64,000 nt of DNA from Hungatella sp. UBA5385 (GTDB lineage: Bacteria; Bacillota; Clostridia; Lachnospirales; Lachnospiraceae), in contig DHOR01000040.1 of the NCBI GenBank assembly GCA_002409995.1, positions 354,926 through 418,925 on the forward strand. Reading direction: 5' to 3'. Positions within the stretch are counted from its first letter, which is position 1, and every line of letters starts with the position of its first letter. A model generated the notes under the pieces. It made no database searches. It was given only the letters and a program-made list of their open reading frames with translations, and was not told the DNA's origin. The position numbers and the translations under genes are program-made. This document shows, one piece after another, positions 26,049-33,336 of the stretch.

Positions 26049-26645
26049 TCAATCCGGATACTCAAAGATATAATGCTCATAAGCATTAATGACTGTCGTA
26101 TCTCCAAAACTATCTTCCCTTTTAAACTCACCGTAATTGGCATGAACATGTCCATGAATAAAATATTTGGGGGTATATTTCTCCATCAATGACCGAAAAC
26201 AGTCAAATCCCCGATGAGGCAGGTCCGGCAGATCATTTAACTGATATGCAGGAGCATGGGATACCAGAATATCAAACCCTTTGTTTTTCTTTAATTTCCA
26301 CCAAAGTTTTTTAATTCTCTTTTCCATCTTCCTCTCAGTGTACTGATTCCCGGAGCCTGGGATATACTCCATAGAACCTCCCAGGCCAAGAATCCGCACA
26401 CCGCGGAAGGTATAGATATCATCCTCAATGCAGGTGCAGCCCTCCGGCGGATTATTCTCATAAGAGCAATCATGGTTGCCCCTTACATACAACACCGGTG
26501 CACGGGAAAAGGTTGCAAAAAAGGTGAGATAGTTCGACCGCAAATCTCCACATGATATAATAAGATCAATATCTTTTATTTTTTCCGGTTCAAAAAATTC
26601 ATAGAGAGATTTTGACTCATGGTCAGCTAATACCAGAATCTTCAC
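26049..26645 (-). CDS. Calcineurin-like metallophosphoesterase
   Basis: A 198-residue phosphoesterase. Metal-site motifs are visible: ILVLADHES (variant of D-x-H, with A-D-H-E), LIISCGDL (GD), VRGNHDCSY (GNHD), LVSHAPAY and FIHGHVHANYG (GHxH). The starting GTG at 26645 has GGAGGAG 7 nt ahead and begins 1 bp after the stop of the upstream BMP-like gene, so the two are translationally close and probably linked in function. Substrate unknown; relatives cleave phosphodiesters or dinucleotides. Confidence 0.88.
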   Translation of the reverse strand: MKILVLADHESKSLYEFFEPEKIKDIDLIISCGDLRSNYLTFFATFSRAPVLYVRGNHDCSYENNPPEGCTCIEDDIYTFRGVRILGLGGSMEYIPGSGNQYTERKMEKRIKKLWWKLKKNKGFDILVSHAPAYQLNDLPDLPHRGFDCFRSLMEKYTPKYFIHGHVHANYGEFKREDSFGDTTVINAYEHYIFEYPD

Positions 26646-26646
26646 G

Positions 26647-28608
26647 CTACTTCTCCTCCATATCTGTGTTTTCATATATTGTAATCCCCTGAAGCCGTAC
26701 CAGTGACTGGGCTTCTTCTGTCAGATCCTCAAATTCAGGAACTCCTCCAACCACATTCTCTGCCAGCCAGTTCATAGTAATAATCTCCTCAGGCGTCATG
26801 CTCTCATCTTCCTTGCACTGTTCCTGCCCATCCTGGGAATATATCGTACCCACAAAAGGCTGAAAGCTTCCGCCACGAATGGAATTCTTTAAAAATGTAA
26901 TGAGACGGTTGGTACCTCTTGGCAGATTCTGAGAGCAGATCACATCAATCACATCGGCAGACATTCCCCACCAGTAGTTAATTGCCTGTTTCCCCTTCAT
27001 CTCCTTCACATCAGAAGTACCGCGGCAGGTAATATTAACGATTCTCTCGTAGAATTTACCCCAGTGCCAGATAGGGGTTGCCAGATTAACTACTGTACCA
27101 TCTAAATCCTTTTTATACAAGCCATATTCTCTGGAAGGTGAATTGGGAGTCATCATATCTTCTCCTGATATAAAGGTAATTCGCTCTTTTTTCAGTTCTT
27201 CATGAGCATTCCTGTCTTTCACCCTTGCCCATTCCAAATGTACCTTTACATAAGGATTGATCATTCTGGCGCCCAAGGCAAATGCATTAATATTAGCGAT
27301 GGTGCCATAGATCGGATAATCCGCAATATACCCCAGCTTGTCGGTTTGTGCCATAGATGCCGCCAAAGCTCCCATCAGGAATTTGGATTCATACATTCTT
27401 CCATAATAGGTGCAGATGGAAGAATAGGACATATTCACAGAACAGTTAAATATCTTAACCTCAGGATGCTCAATGGCTGCCTTTACACTTACACTGATCA
27501 TCTGGGAAGCTGTTGTAAATATCATATTGCATCTGGCTGCAATTGCCTGGGCCATGGCATCTGCTATCTCCTCTTGGGAATCAGCATTGTAAAATGCCAC
27601 AGTTCTCAGCCTTCCGTCAAATGCCTGTTCCAGATACATCCGCCCCAGCTCATGCCCATAGGTCCAGCTGGAAGTCTCCTTTGTCTTGGCATAGATAAAT
27701 GCAATCTTTAACATCTCCGGCTCTATAGTGGTAGATGGAAGCAGCCAGTTGATAATCTTTAATGCACCGCTGTCTGCCGGTTCCTCCACCTGTTCAGGCC
27801 GGTCTACCAGCGCAATCTTACTGCCTCTTGAAGCCAGAAGAAGCTCATCCTTGATTTTAACCAAGTCCTTTTCAATCTTTTTCTGGTTCCTGTTTTTCAC
27901 AACATCATAGCTGAATAATTCCACATAAATTAAAAATGCATCAGAACAGGTCATATCAAGATCATCACCGCCTGTATTGCGAAATGCCTTGGTAAACTGG
28001 TCATAAGCCGACTTAAAGTATATCCTGTCCTCTTCTTCCCACACTTCACCCGGCGCTTTGTTCATAGCCTTCAAAAGCCTGTCATAGCTTCCTTCCTTGC
28101 TGAACCAGATATCACAGTTAAAGGATACCTGATAGAAGTCCAGAAATTCATAATACAGACGGTTATTAAGATCATCAGTTCTCTTAGGAATGAGACGAAT
28201 TACAGAGGCTGATATGCTGAAAGCGCCAACATACTTTAATACACTGACTCTCTTATTCCCCTCCTGAACATAATACTGATTCATAAATTCATAGGCTAAT
28301 ATAGGGTCCTGAATTCCCTCCTCGATCTGGTGATCATATAAATAAGCCCATTTTGCCCCAAATTCAGATTTTTCAGATAAAAGGGGCATAAAATTATTGG
28401 CAAATGCGCTGGTCCGCCCAGCTGTTTTAGTTCCCACAATCTTCTCCAAAGGCACATCAAGTATTCCCAGACTCACCTCTGATACAATGTTTGTATGAGA
28501 TAAAATATCATCAAGAACCGGCAAATACGGATATTCTCCCTTTGATACAGCGGCCTGATACTGTCTGCGGCCTTTTCGTAAAGCCCCTACATAATCGTAT
28601 AATGCCAT
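26647..28608 (-). CDS. Cytoplasmic fusion: ParB-like N-terminal domain plus BMP/PnrA-type binding domain
   Basis: A 653-residue protein with no signal peptide or lipobox. The first third (about 30-120) resembles a ParB/sulfiredoxin-like fold, with VPLEKIVGTKTAGRT and the motif YVQEGNKRVSVLKYVG (ParB-type E-G-x-R/K-R). From about 295 to 590 it matches the BMP (PnrA/TmpC) periplasmic binding family: LKIAFIYAKTKETSSWTYGH, ARCNMIFTTASQM, LGYIADYPIYGTIANINAFA, WGKFYERIV. Members outside the cell bind purine nucleosides for ABC import; here the domain would sense a ligand inside the cell. Followed 1 bp later by a metallophosphoesterase. Both domain calls are by eye; overall role unknown. Confidence 0.72.
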   Translation of the reverse strand: MALYDYVGALRKGRRQYQAAVSKGEYPYLPVLDDILSHTNIVSEVSLGILDVPLEKIVGTKTAGRTSAFANNFMPLLSEKSEFGAKWAYLYDHQIEEGIQDPILAYEFMNQYYVQEGNKRVSVLKYVGAFSISASVIRLIPKRTDDLNNRLYYEFLDFYQVSFNCDIWFSKEGSYDRLLKAMNKAPGEVWEEEDRIYFKSAYDQFTKAFRNTGGDDLDMTCSDAFLIYVELFSYDVVKNRNQKKIEKDLVKIKDELLLASRGSKIALVDRPEQVEEPADSGALKIINWLLPSTTIEPEMLKIAFIYAKTKETSSWTYGHELGRMYLEQAFDGRLRTVAFYNADSQEEIADAMAQAIAARCNMIFTTASQMISVSVKAAIEHPEVKIFNCSVNMSYSSICTYYGRMYESKFLMGALAASMAQTDKLGYIADYPIYGTIANINAFALGARMINPYVKVHLEWARVKDRNAHEELKKERITFISGEDMMTPNSPSREYGLYKKDLDGTVVNLATPIWHWGKFYERIVNITCRGTSDVKEMKGKQAINYWWGMSADVIDVICSQNLPRGTNRLITFLKNSIRGGSFQPFVGTIYSQDGQEQCKEDESMTPEEIITMNWLAENVVGGVPEFEDLTEEAQSLVRLQGITIYENTDMEEK

Positions 28609-28677
28609 GGAACTGTCTCCTCTCTAACAATATAACTGCTACGCTTTAACTTTTCTATTAGCTTCTCTTTTAAGAAT

Positions 28678-28706
28678 ATTATAACTTTTTTATGCTGACG
28701 GCGCAA
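28678..28706 (-). promoter_or_regulatory. Sigma-A promoter of the ParB-BMP/phosphoesterase operon
   Basis: Minus strand TTGCGC (28701-28706), 17-bp spacer, TATAAT (28678-28683), about 70 bp before the start codon. Confidence 0.6.
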
Positions 28707-28723
28707 TATGTATGACACGATTG

Positions 28724-28756
28724 AAAAAACTGCACCAACCATAAAAGTCAGTGCAG
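28724..28756 (-). terminator. Terminator after smpB
   Basis: Minus strand CTGCAC, 15-nt loop, GTGCAG then TTTTTT, 17 bp past the smpB stop. No tmRNA gene lies in this gap. Confidence 0.75.
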
Positions 28757-28772
28757 CTCTCTGTAAACTGCA

Positions 28773-29234
28773 TTATAGATTTTTTACCTTGAAATCCCGA
28801 GCCAGCTCACGCTTCTGGTCCTTCTTGGCAATATCATCCCTCTTATCATACAGCTTCTTACCACGTGCAAGACCAATCTCCACTTTTACAAGGCTTCCTT
28901 TAAAATACACCCGTAAAGGCACAAGGGTATAACCTTTGGCAGCGATCTTGGCATCCAGCTTATGAATCTCAGCTTTGTGAAGAAGCAGCTTTCTGATACG
29001 AAGAGGATCTTTATTAAATATGTTGCCCTTCTCATAAGGGCTGATGTTCATGCCGTAAATATAAACTTCTCCTCTATCCACCCGTACAAGGGACTCTTTA
29101 ATACTGCATTTCCCCATTCGGATGGATTTAACCTCTGTTCCGAAAAGCTCAATTCCGGCTTCGTATTTCTCATCAATAAAATAATCATGGTATGCCTTCT
29201 TATTATTGGCTACCAGTTTAATTGTCTCGCCCAA
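28773..29234 (-). CDS. smpB: SsrA-binding protein
   Basis: A 153-residue tmRNA partner for ribosome rescue. Family motifs: LVANNKKAYHDYFI near residue 7, GTEVKSIRMGKCSIKES, IYGMNISPY, VPLRVYFKGSLVKVEIGLARGKKLYDKR. The best start is TTG at 29234, 9 nt after GGGAGG; an ATG at 29239 is out of frame. The order secG-rnr-smpB is the classical Firmicutes arrangement, but here smpB has its own promoter. Confidence 0.97.
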   Translation of the reverse strand: MGETIKLVANNKKAYHDYFIDEKYEAGIELFGTEVKSIRMGKCSIKESLVRVDRGEVYIYGMNISPYEKGNIFNKDPLRIRKLLLHKAEIHKLDAKIAAKGYTLVPLRVYFKGSLVKVEIGLARGKKLYDKRDDIAKKDQKRELARDFKVKNL

Positions 29235-29265
29235 TCCATCAAACCTCCCAGTATCATATTTAATT

Positions 29266-29294
29266 ATGATACTACAATGTTTATATCAAGTAAA
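29266..29294 (-). promoter_or_regulatory. Sigma-A promoter of smpB
   Basis: Minus strand TTTACT (29289-29294), 17-bp spacer, TATCAT (29266-29271), just downstream of rnr. Confidence 0.55.
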
Positions 29295-29316
29295 GACCAA
29301 AAGAGGGAATTTCTTC

Positions 29317-31464
29317 CTAATCTTCCTCATCCTCAGCAGTCTCTGCCGGAATAAAGTCTATGGTCCTTAAAAGCTTATCAGTACCTGTAACACAGACACG
29401 TATGGACTGGCCCAGTTTGTAGACATTCTTCGTTTTTTCTCCCACCAGTTCATAATGCTCTCCATCAAAATGATAATAGTCATCGCGAAGCTCATTAATA
29501 TGAACCAGTCCTTCTACAGTGTTAGGAAGCTCCACATAGAAACCCCAGCCTGTAATTCCGGATATCACACCTTCGAATTCTTCTCCAATGTGCTTTTCCA
29601 TATACTGACATTTCTTTAATTTAATGGTCTCCCGCTCCGCTTCCTCTGCCCGTCTTTCCAGAGAAGAGGTCTGAGTGGCAACCTGAGGAAGAAGCTCTTC
29701 ATAATGACCAACCCTTTTTTCTCTCAGTCCGCCTCTTAGATTCTCCTTAATAATCCGGTGAATCTGAAGATCAGGATATCGTCTGATAGGGGAAGTGAAA
29801 TGTGTATAATACTTGGCTGCAAGACCGAAATGTCCGGTGTTATCCACAGTGTATTTTGCCTGCTTCATTGACCGCAGAGCAAGGCGGCTGATCAATGCCT
29901 CCTCCGGGCTGTCCTCCACTTTTACCAACAGCTTCTGCACTTCCTTAGGATAAACCTCTCCATTGCGAAAACGAATGGAATATCCGAAGTTGTTAATAAG
30001 AGTAGCCAGACCTCTCATTTTCTCAGGGTCCGGATTGTCATGGGTTCTGTATAGAAATGGAAGCTCCTGCCAGAAATAATCCTCTGCCACAGTTTCATTT
30101 GCCATAAGCATAAAATCCTCAATGATTTTCGTTGCAGCGTTACGCTCATAGGGTTTGATCTCAACAGGTATTCCCTTTTCATCTAAGATCACCTTAGTCT
30201 CAGGGAAGTCAAAGTCTATAGACCCTCTCTGTTTTCTCTTCTCTCTGAGAATATCAGCCAGTTCCTTCATCTGGTCAAACATAGGAACAAATGTTTCATA
30301 CTCCTTACAAAGCTCTTCATCTTTATTTGTTATAATTCCATTAACTGCAGTGTAAGTCATACGGCGGTCCACATTTATCACAGTTTCTGCAATCCTGTGT
30401 CCTGTGACAACGCCCTGCTCATTAATTTCCATCATACAGCTTAAAGCCAGACGGTCTTCACCTTGATTTAAGGAGCAGATTCCATTGGACAGCTTATGAG
30501 GCAGCATGGGAATCACCCTGTCTACCAGATAAACGCTGGTTCCCCGCTGTAATGCCTCCTGATCCAGCGGGCTGTTTTCTGTCACATAATTCGTAACATC
30601 AGCAATATGAACACCCAGAGTATAGATGTCACCTTTTTTAGATATAGTAATAGCATCATCAAGGTCCTTGGCATCCTCTCCGTCAATGGTAACTGTCATC
30701 AGCCCTGTCAGATCAAGACGTCCCTTTTTCTCATCTTCCGAAACAGAATCGGATATTTTTTCCACCTGCTTCATAACATCCTCCGGAAATTCTTCCGGAA
30801 GCCCATAGGCTCTTACTATGGAGATAATATCAGTTCCAGGATCATTAACATGACCTAATATTTCCGTAATAACTCCTTCCGGCTTCTTATTATCTCCTCC
30901 GAAGTCCGTAAGCCTTACCACTACCTTATGGCCTGTCATAGCTCCCATATCTTTTCCCTGAGGAATAAAAACGTCCTTCCCGATTTTCTGATTATCAGGA
31001 ATTACAAATCCAAAACTTTTACTCTTCTGATAAAATCCTATAATTTCCCGGTTTGCATGCTCCAGCACCCGGATAATTCTTCCTTCGGATCGTTTAGTGC
31101 CTTCTGCCTCATGTTCAATCACTGCCATTACAGTATCTCCATGAAGGGCTCCACCTGTTTTATCCTCAGGTATAAATAAATCCCGCTCCATTCCTTCTAC
31201 TGTAACAAAACCAAACCCTCTCTGATGGCCTGAAAATGTTCCTGTATAAGAGCTGATATCCGGTTTTCCATATTTACCTTTTTTAGAAATGCCTATCTTC
31301 CCCTCTGCCAGGAGACTATCCAGCACCTCTTTTAGCTCTTCCCTCTGATTCTTGGGAATATCAAGAAGAATCGCCAGTTCCTTCAGCTTCATAGGAACAT
31401 AAGTATTGTCCCAAAACAGCTTAAGAAACATGGCTTTCCTCTCTATTAATTGTTCTTCTGTCAT
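29317..31464 (-). CDS. rnr: Ribonuclease R
   Basis: A 715-residue 3'-5' exoribonuclease. Domain order is standard: helix-turn-helix (about 1-70), two cold-shock domains (about 75-225, GFGFVTVEG and SFGFVIPDNQKIGKDVF), RNB catalytic domain (about 250-590, metal-binding aspartates in TIDGEDAKDLDDAITI), and a C-terminal S1 domain (about 625-705, EFEGVISGITGWGFYVEL). The ATG at 31464 has GAGG 6 nt upstream and is preferred to 31476. It lies behind the secG terminator. Confidence 0.97.
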   Translation of the reverse strand: MTEEQLIERKAMFLKLFWDNTYVPMKLKELAILLDIPKNQREELKEVLDSLLAEGKIGISKKGKYGKPDISSYTGTFSGHQRGFGFVTVEGMERDLFIPEDKTGGALHGDTVMAVIEHEAEGTKRSEGRIIRVLEHANREIIGFYQKSKSFGFVIPDNQKIGKDVFIPQGKDMGAMTGHKVVVRLTDFGGDNKKPEGVITEILGHVNDPGTDIISIVRAYGLPEEFPEDVMKQVEKISDSVSEDEKKGRLDLTGLMTVTIDGEDAKDLDDAITISKKGDIYTLGVHIADVTNYVTENSPLDQEALQRGTSVYLVDRVIPMLPHKLSNGICSLNQGEDRLALSCMMEINEQGVVTGHRIAETVINVDRRMTYTAVNGIITNKDEELCKEYETFVPMFDQMKELADILREKRKQRGSIDFDFPETKVILDEKGIPVEIKPYERNAATKIIEDFMLMANETVAEDYFWQELPFLYRTHDNPDPEKMRGLATLINNFGYSIRFRNGEVYPKEVQKLLVKVEDSPEEALISRLALRSMKQAKYTVDNTGHFGLAAKYYTHFTSPIRRYPDLQIHRIIKENLRGGLREKRVGHYEELLPQVATQTSSLERRAEEAERETIKLKKCQYMEKHIGEEFEGVISGITGWGFYVELPNTVEGLVHINELRDDYYHFDGEHYELVGEKTKNVYKLGQSIRVCVTGTDKLLRTIDFIPAETAEDEED

Positions 31465-31560
31465 ATTTTTCCTCATTTCTGATTTATTATTTTCTATCTT
31501 TTCTATTCATTATCTGCATTTTTTCAGAAGGTATTACAAAACTCTATCTTATCAAATGAA

Positions 31561-31610
31561 AAACACTCTTGTCCAGTCAGGTTATAAGAGTTCCTGCCAC
31601 AAGAGTGTCT
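31561..31610 (-). terminator. Terminator after secG
   Basis: ACACTCTTGT and ACAAGAGTGT form the outer 10-bp stem on the minus strand, with a smaller GCAGG/CCTG stem inside, followed by TTTTTC. It separates secG from rnr. Confidence 0.75.
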
Positions 31611-31615
31611 AATCA

Positions 31616-31846
31616 TTATATATTCAGATTCAATACTAATGCAAGAATAAAAAACAGGATTGCACCGTACTTAGTGAATTTCTCCAGATTACCTTCCATG
31701 GAACGTGCTTTGTTTTTGCCCCAGTAAGAATCTGCCATACCGCCGATGGTTCCCAGTCCCTGCTGTTTTCCTTCCTGCAGTAAGATGATTGCTGATAAAA
31801 CAACACATATAAGAACAAATATTATTGACAAAATAATTCTGATCAT
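31616..31846 (-). CDS. secG: Preprotein translocase subunit SecG
   Basis: A 76-residue membrane protein of the Sec translocon: two hydrophobic segments (about 2-22 and 54-74) separated by the conserved LLQEGKQQGLGTIGGMADSY loop. The ATG at 31846 follows AGGAGG by 11 nt; a GTG at 31858 overlaps that site. It lies between the enolase paralogue and rnr, the usual place for secG in Firmicutes. Confidence 0.95.
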   Translation of the reverse strand: MIRIILSIIFVLICVVLSAIILLQEGKQQGLGTIGGMADSYWGKNKARSMEGNLEKFTKYGAILFFILALVLNLNI

Positions 31847-31908
31847 GTTTTTTTCCACCTCCTATAGTCAAACATGGTAATCATACCATATTTATTTTAT
31901 AAATACAA

Positions 31909-33177
31909 CTATATTTTTGTTGAGACAGAACGATTTTTCCCAAAAATTTCCTCAATTCTTAAAAGCTCATTATATTTTGCTGTATATTCTCCTCTGTTTG
32001 GAGCGCCGATTTTTATATAGTCAACAGACAGAGCCGCTGCTATATCAGACAAAAACATATCCTCTGTCTCACCGGAGCAGAAGGATAGAATGGTCTTTAG
32101 TCCCTGACGTTTTGCCTGATCCACTGCTTCAATTGTTTTGGTTACAGTGCCTGCCTGGCTCATATGAATCACAGCTCCATTGACTGCCTGTTTCCTGCCT
32201 CCCTCTGCGATTCTTTCTGCATCAGAATGAAACAGATCATCTCCTGCTAACACACAGCGGTTCCCCAGCACTTTATTCATCTGCCCGTAACCTTCCCAGT
32301 CATTTTCCCACAGCACGTCCTCCAGATAGCAGACAAAAAATCCATCAATCAATCTAAGACAATAGGATATCATATCCCTGCTATCACGCTCAATGGTAAC
32401 CCCTCGCATCCTGCTTTCCTTTGGAAAGGAGTAGACTCCGTTGTCTGTTTCATAAAGAGCTCCGGCACCTGCATCAATGGCAAGCATCACATCCTTGCCA
32501 GGCTTATATCCGCTTACTTGAATTGCTTCTATAAGAGACTGGAGCACCTGCTCAGAATTCAGCACAGGCGGCCGAAATCCGCCTTTTTCATCTACAGTAT
32601 CTGCATAACCGCTGATTGCCAAAATCCTTTTTAATGTGTGATAAATCTCTGCTCCCATATAAAGCCCTTCTTTCAGGCTATTGGCACCAACAGGCACTAC
32701 CATAAATTCCGCCATGTCTGCAGCGTTTTCCTCTTTGCCGCCTCCGCTTATCATATGGATCATAGGAACCGGCAGTCTGCAGACAGAGCTTCCGCCCAGA
32801 TATCTGTATAAAGGCAGGTGAAGCCCTGCCCCTGCAGCCCTTGCAGCAGCCATGGAAACAGCCAGAGCAGCCCGCTTCTTAACTTTTAAATCAACTTCTA
32901 TTGCTCCTGCGTCAACCATATCCTGTTTTCCGATTTCCTCTTCCAACAGCTTATCAATATAATTCTGGTCAGTGGCATCTTCAAAAAGAATAGCCTCTGA
33001 GAGACAGTAATTGATGAAGTCAGAAGCTCCATTTACATCCGTTATCCCGTCTGAAGGTGCTGCCGCTCTGCCATGAGCACCATTTTCCAGAATTACCTCC
33101 GCTTCTATTGTTAAATTTCCTGTTCCATCAAAAATTTCTCTTCCTGTTACTTCTATAATATTCAGTCCTGCGGTCAT
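31909..33177 (-). CDS. Enolase paralogue with degenerate active site
   Basis: A 422-residue protein collinear with enolase. Metal and acid residues survive: E168 equivalent in AEFMVVPV, E211 in VDEKGGF, D246 in AIDAGAGALY, E295 in YLEDVLWENDW, D320 in AGDDLF, and K396 in YIKIGAPNR. However, the S39 loop GAST is replaced by DGIT, H159 (GGxHADN) by GGGKEEN, the catalytic base K345 (IKxNQ) by H in VIHMSQAGT, and H373-R374 (SHRSGETED) by F-C in SFCSGETED. Ordinary enolase turnover is therefore unlikely. It holds the eno position before secG-rnr-smpB. Numbering is that of yeast enolase. Start 33177 has AAGGAG 8 nt upstream. Confidence 0.88.
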   Translation of the reverse strand: MTAGLNIIEVTGREIFDGTGNLTIEAEVILENGAHGRAAAPSDGITDVNGASDFINYCLSEAILFEDATDQNYIDKLLEEEIGKQDMVDAGAIEVDLKVKKRAALAVSMAAARAAGAGLHLPLYRYLGGSSVCRLPVPMIHMISGGGKEENAADMAEFMVVPVGANSLKEGLYMGAEIYHTLKRILAISGYADTVDEKGGFRPPVLNSEQVLQSLIEAIQVSGYKPGKDVMLAIDAGAGALYETDNGVYSFPKESRMRGVTIERDSRDMISYCLRLIDGFFVCYLEDVLWENDWEGYGQMNKVLGNRCVLAGDDLFHSDAERIAEGGRKQAVNGAVIHMSQAGTVTKTIEAVDQAKRQGLKTILSFCSGETEDMFLSDIAAALSVDYIKIGAPNRGEYTAKYNELLRIEEIFGKNRSVSTKI

Positions 33178-33253
33178 GAACATGTCTCCTTACTTGTAAT
33201 ACTACTATATTATTGTAAGGATAGACAAGTGTGCGCAGTTTATACATTTTTTA

Positions 33254-33333
33254 AAAATGGGGTTCGACCCTTTGTATCAAAGGGTCGAACCCCATTTTAA
33301 AATTTTGGAACAATTCCAACAATTAAAACAATT
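33254..33333. repeat. Composite palindromic repeat, copy 3
   Basis: 21-bp arms (33254-33274 and 33278-33298) around a TAT loop, with one unmatched A beyond. On the right side three tandem 9-bp units: GGAACAATT, CCAACAATT, AAAACAATT (33307-33333), ending 3 bp before the pheT stop. Placed to end pheST transcription on the minus strand (U-rich TTTTT follows the stem). Confidence 0.9.
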
Positions 33334-33336
33334 TAA

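Noticed and set aside
27202..27711. 169-codon open frame on the plus strand opposite the BMP-like gene
   Set aside because: Antisense shadow of the real coding frame with no recognisable domain or start signal.
28609..28772. tmRNA gene next to smpB
   Set aside because: The gap is only about 160 bp, contains a terminator and a promoter, and has no tmRNA-like ends or tag frame.
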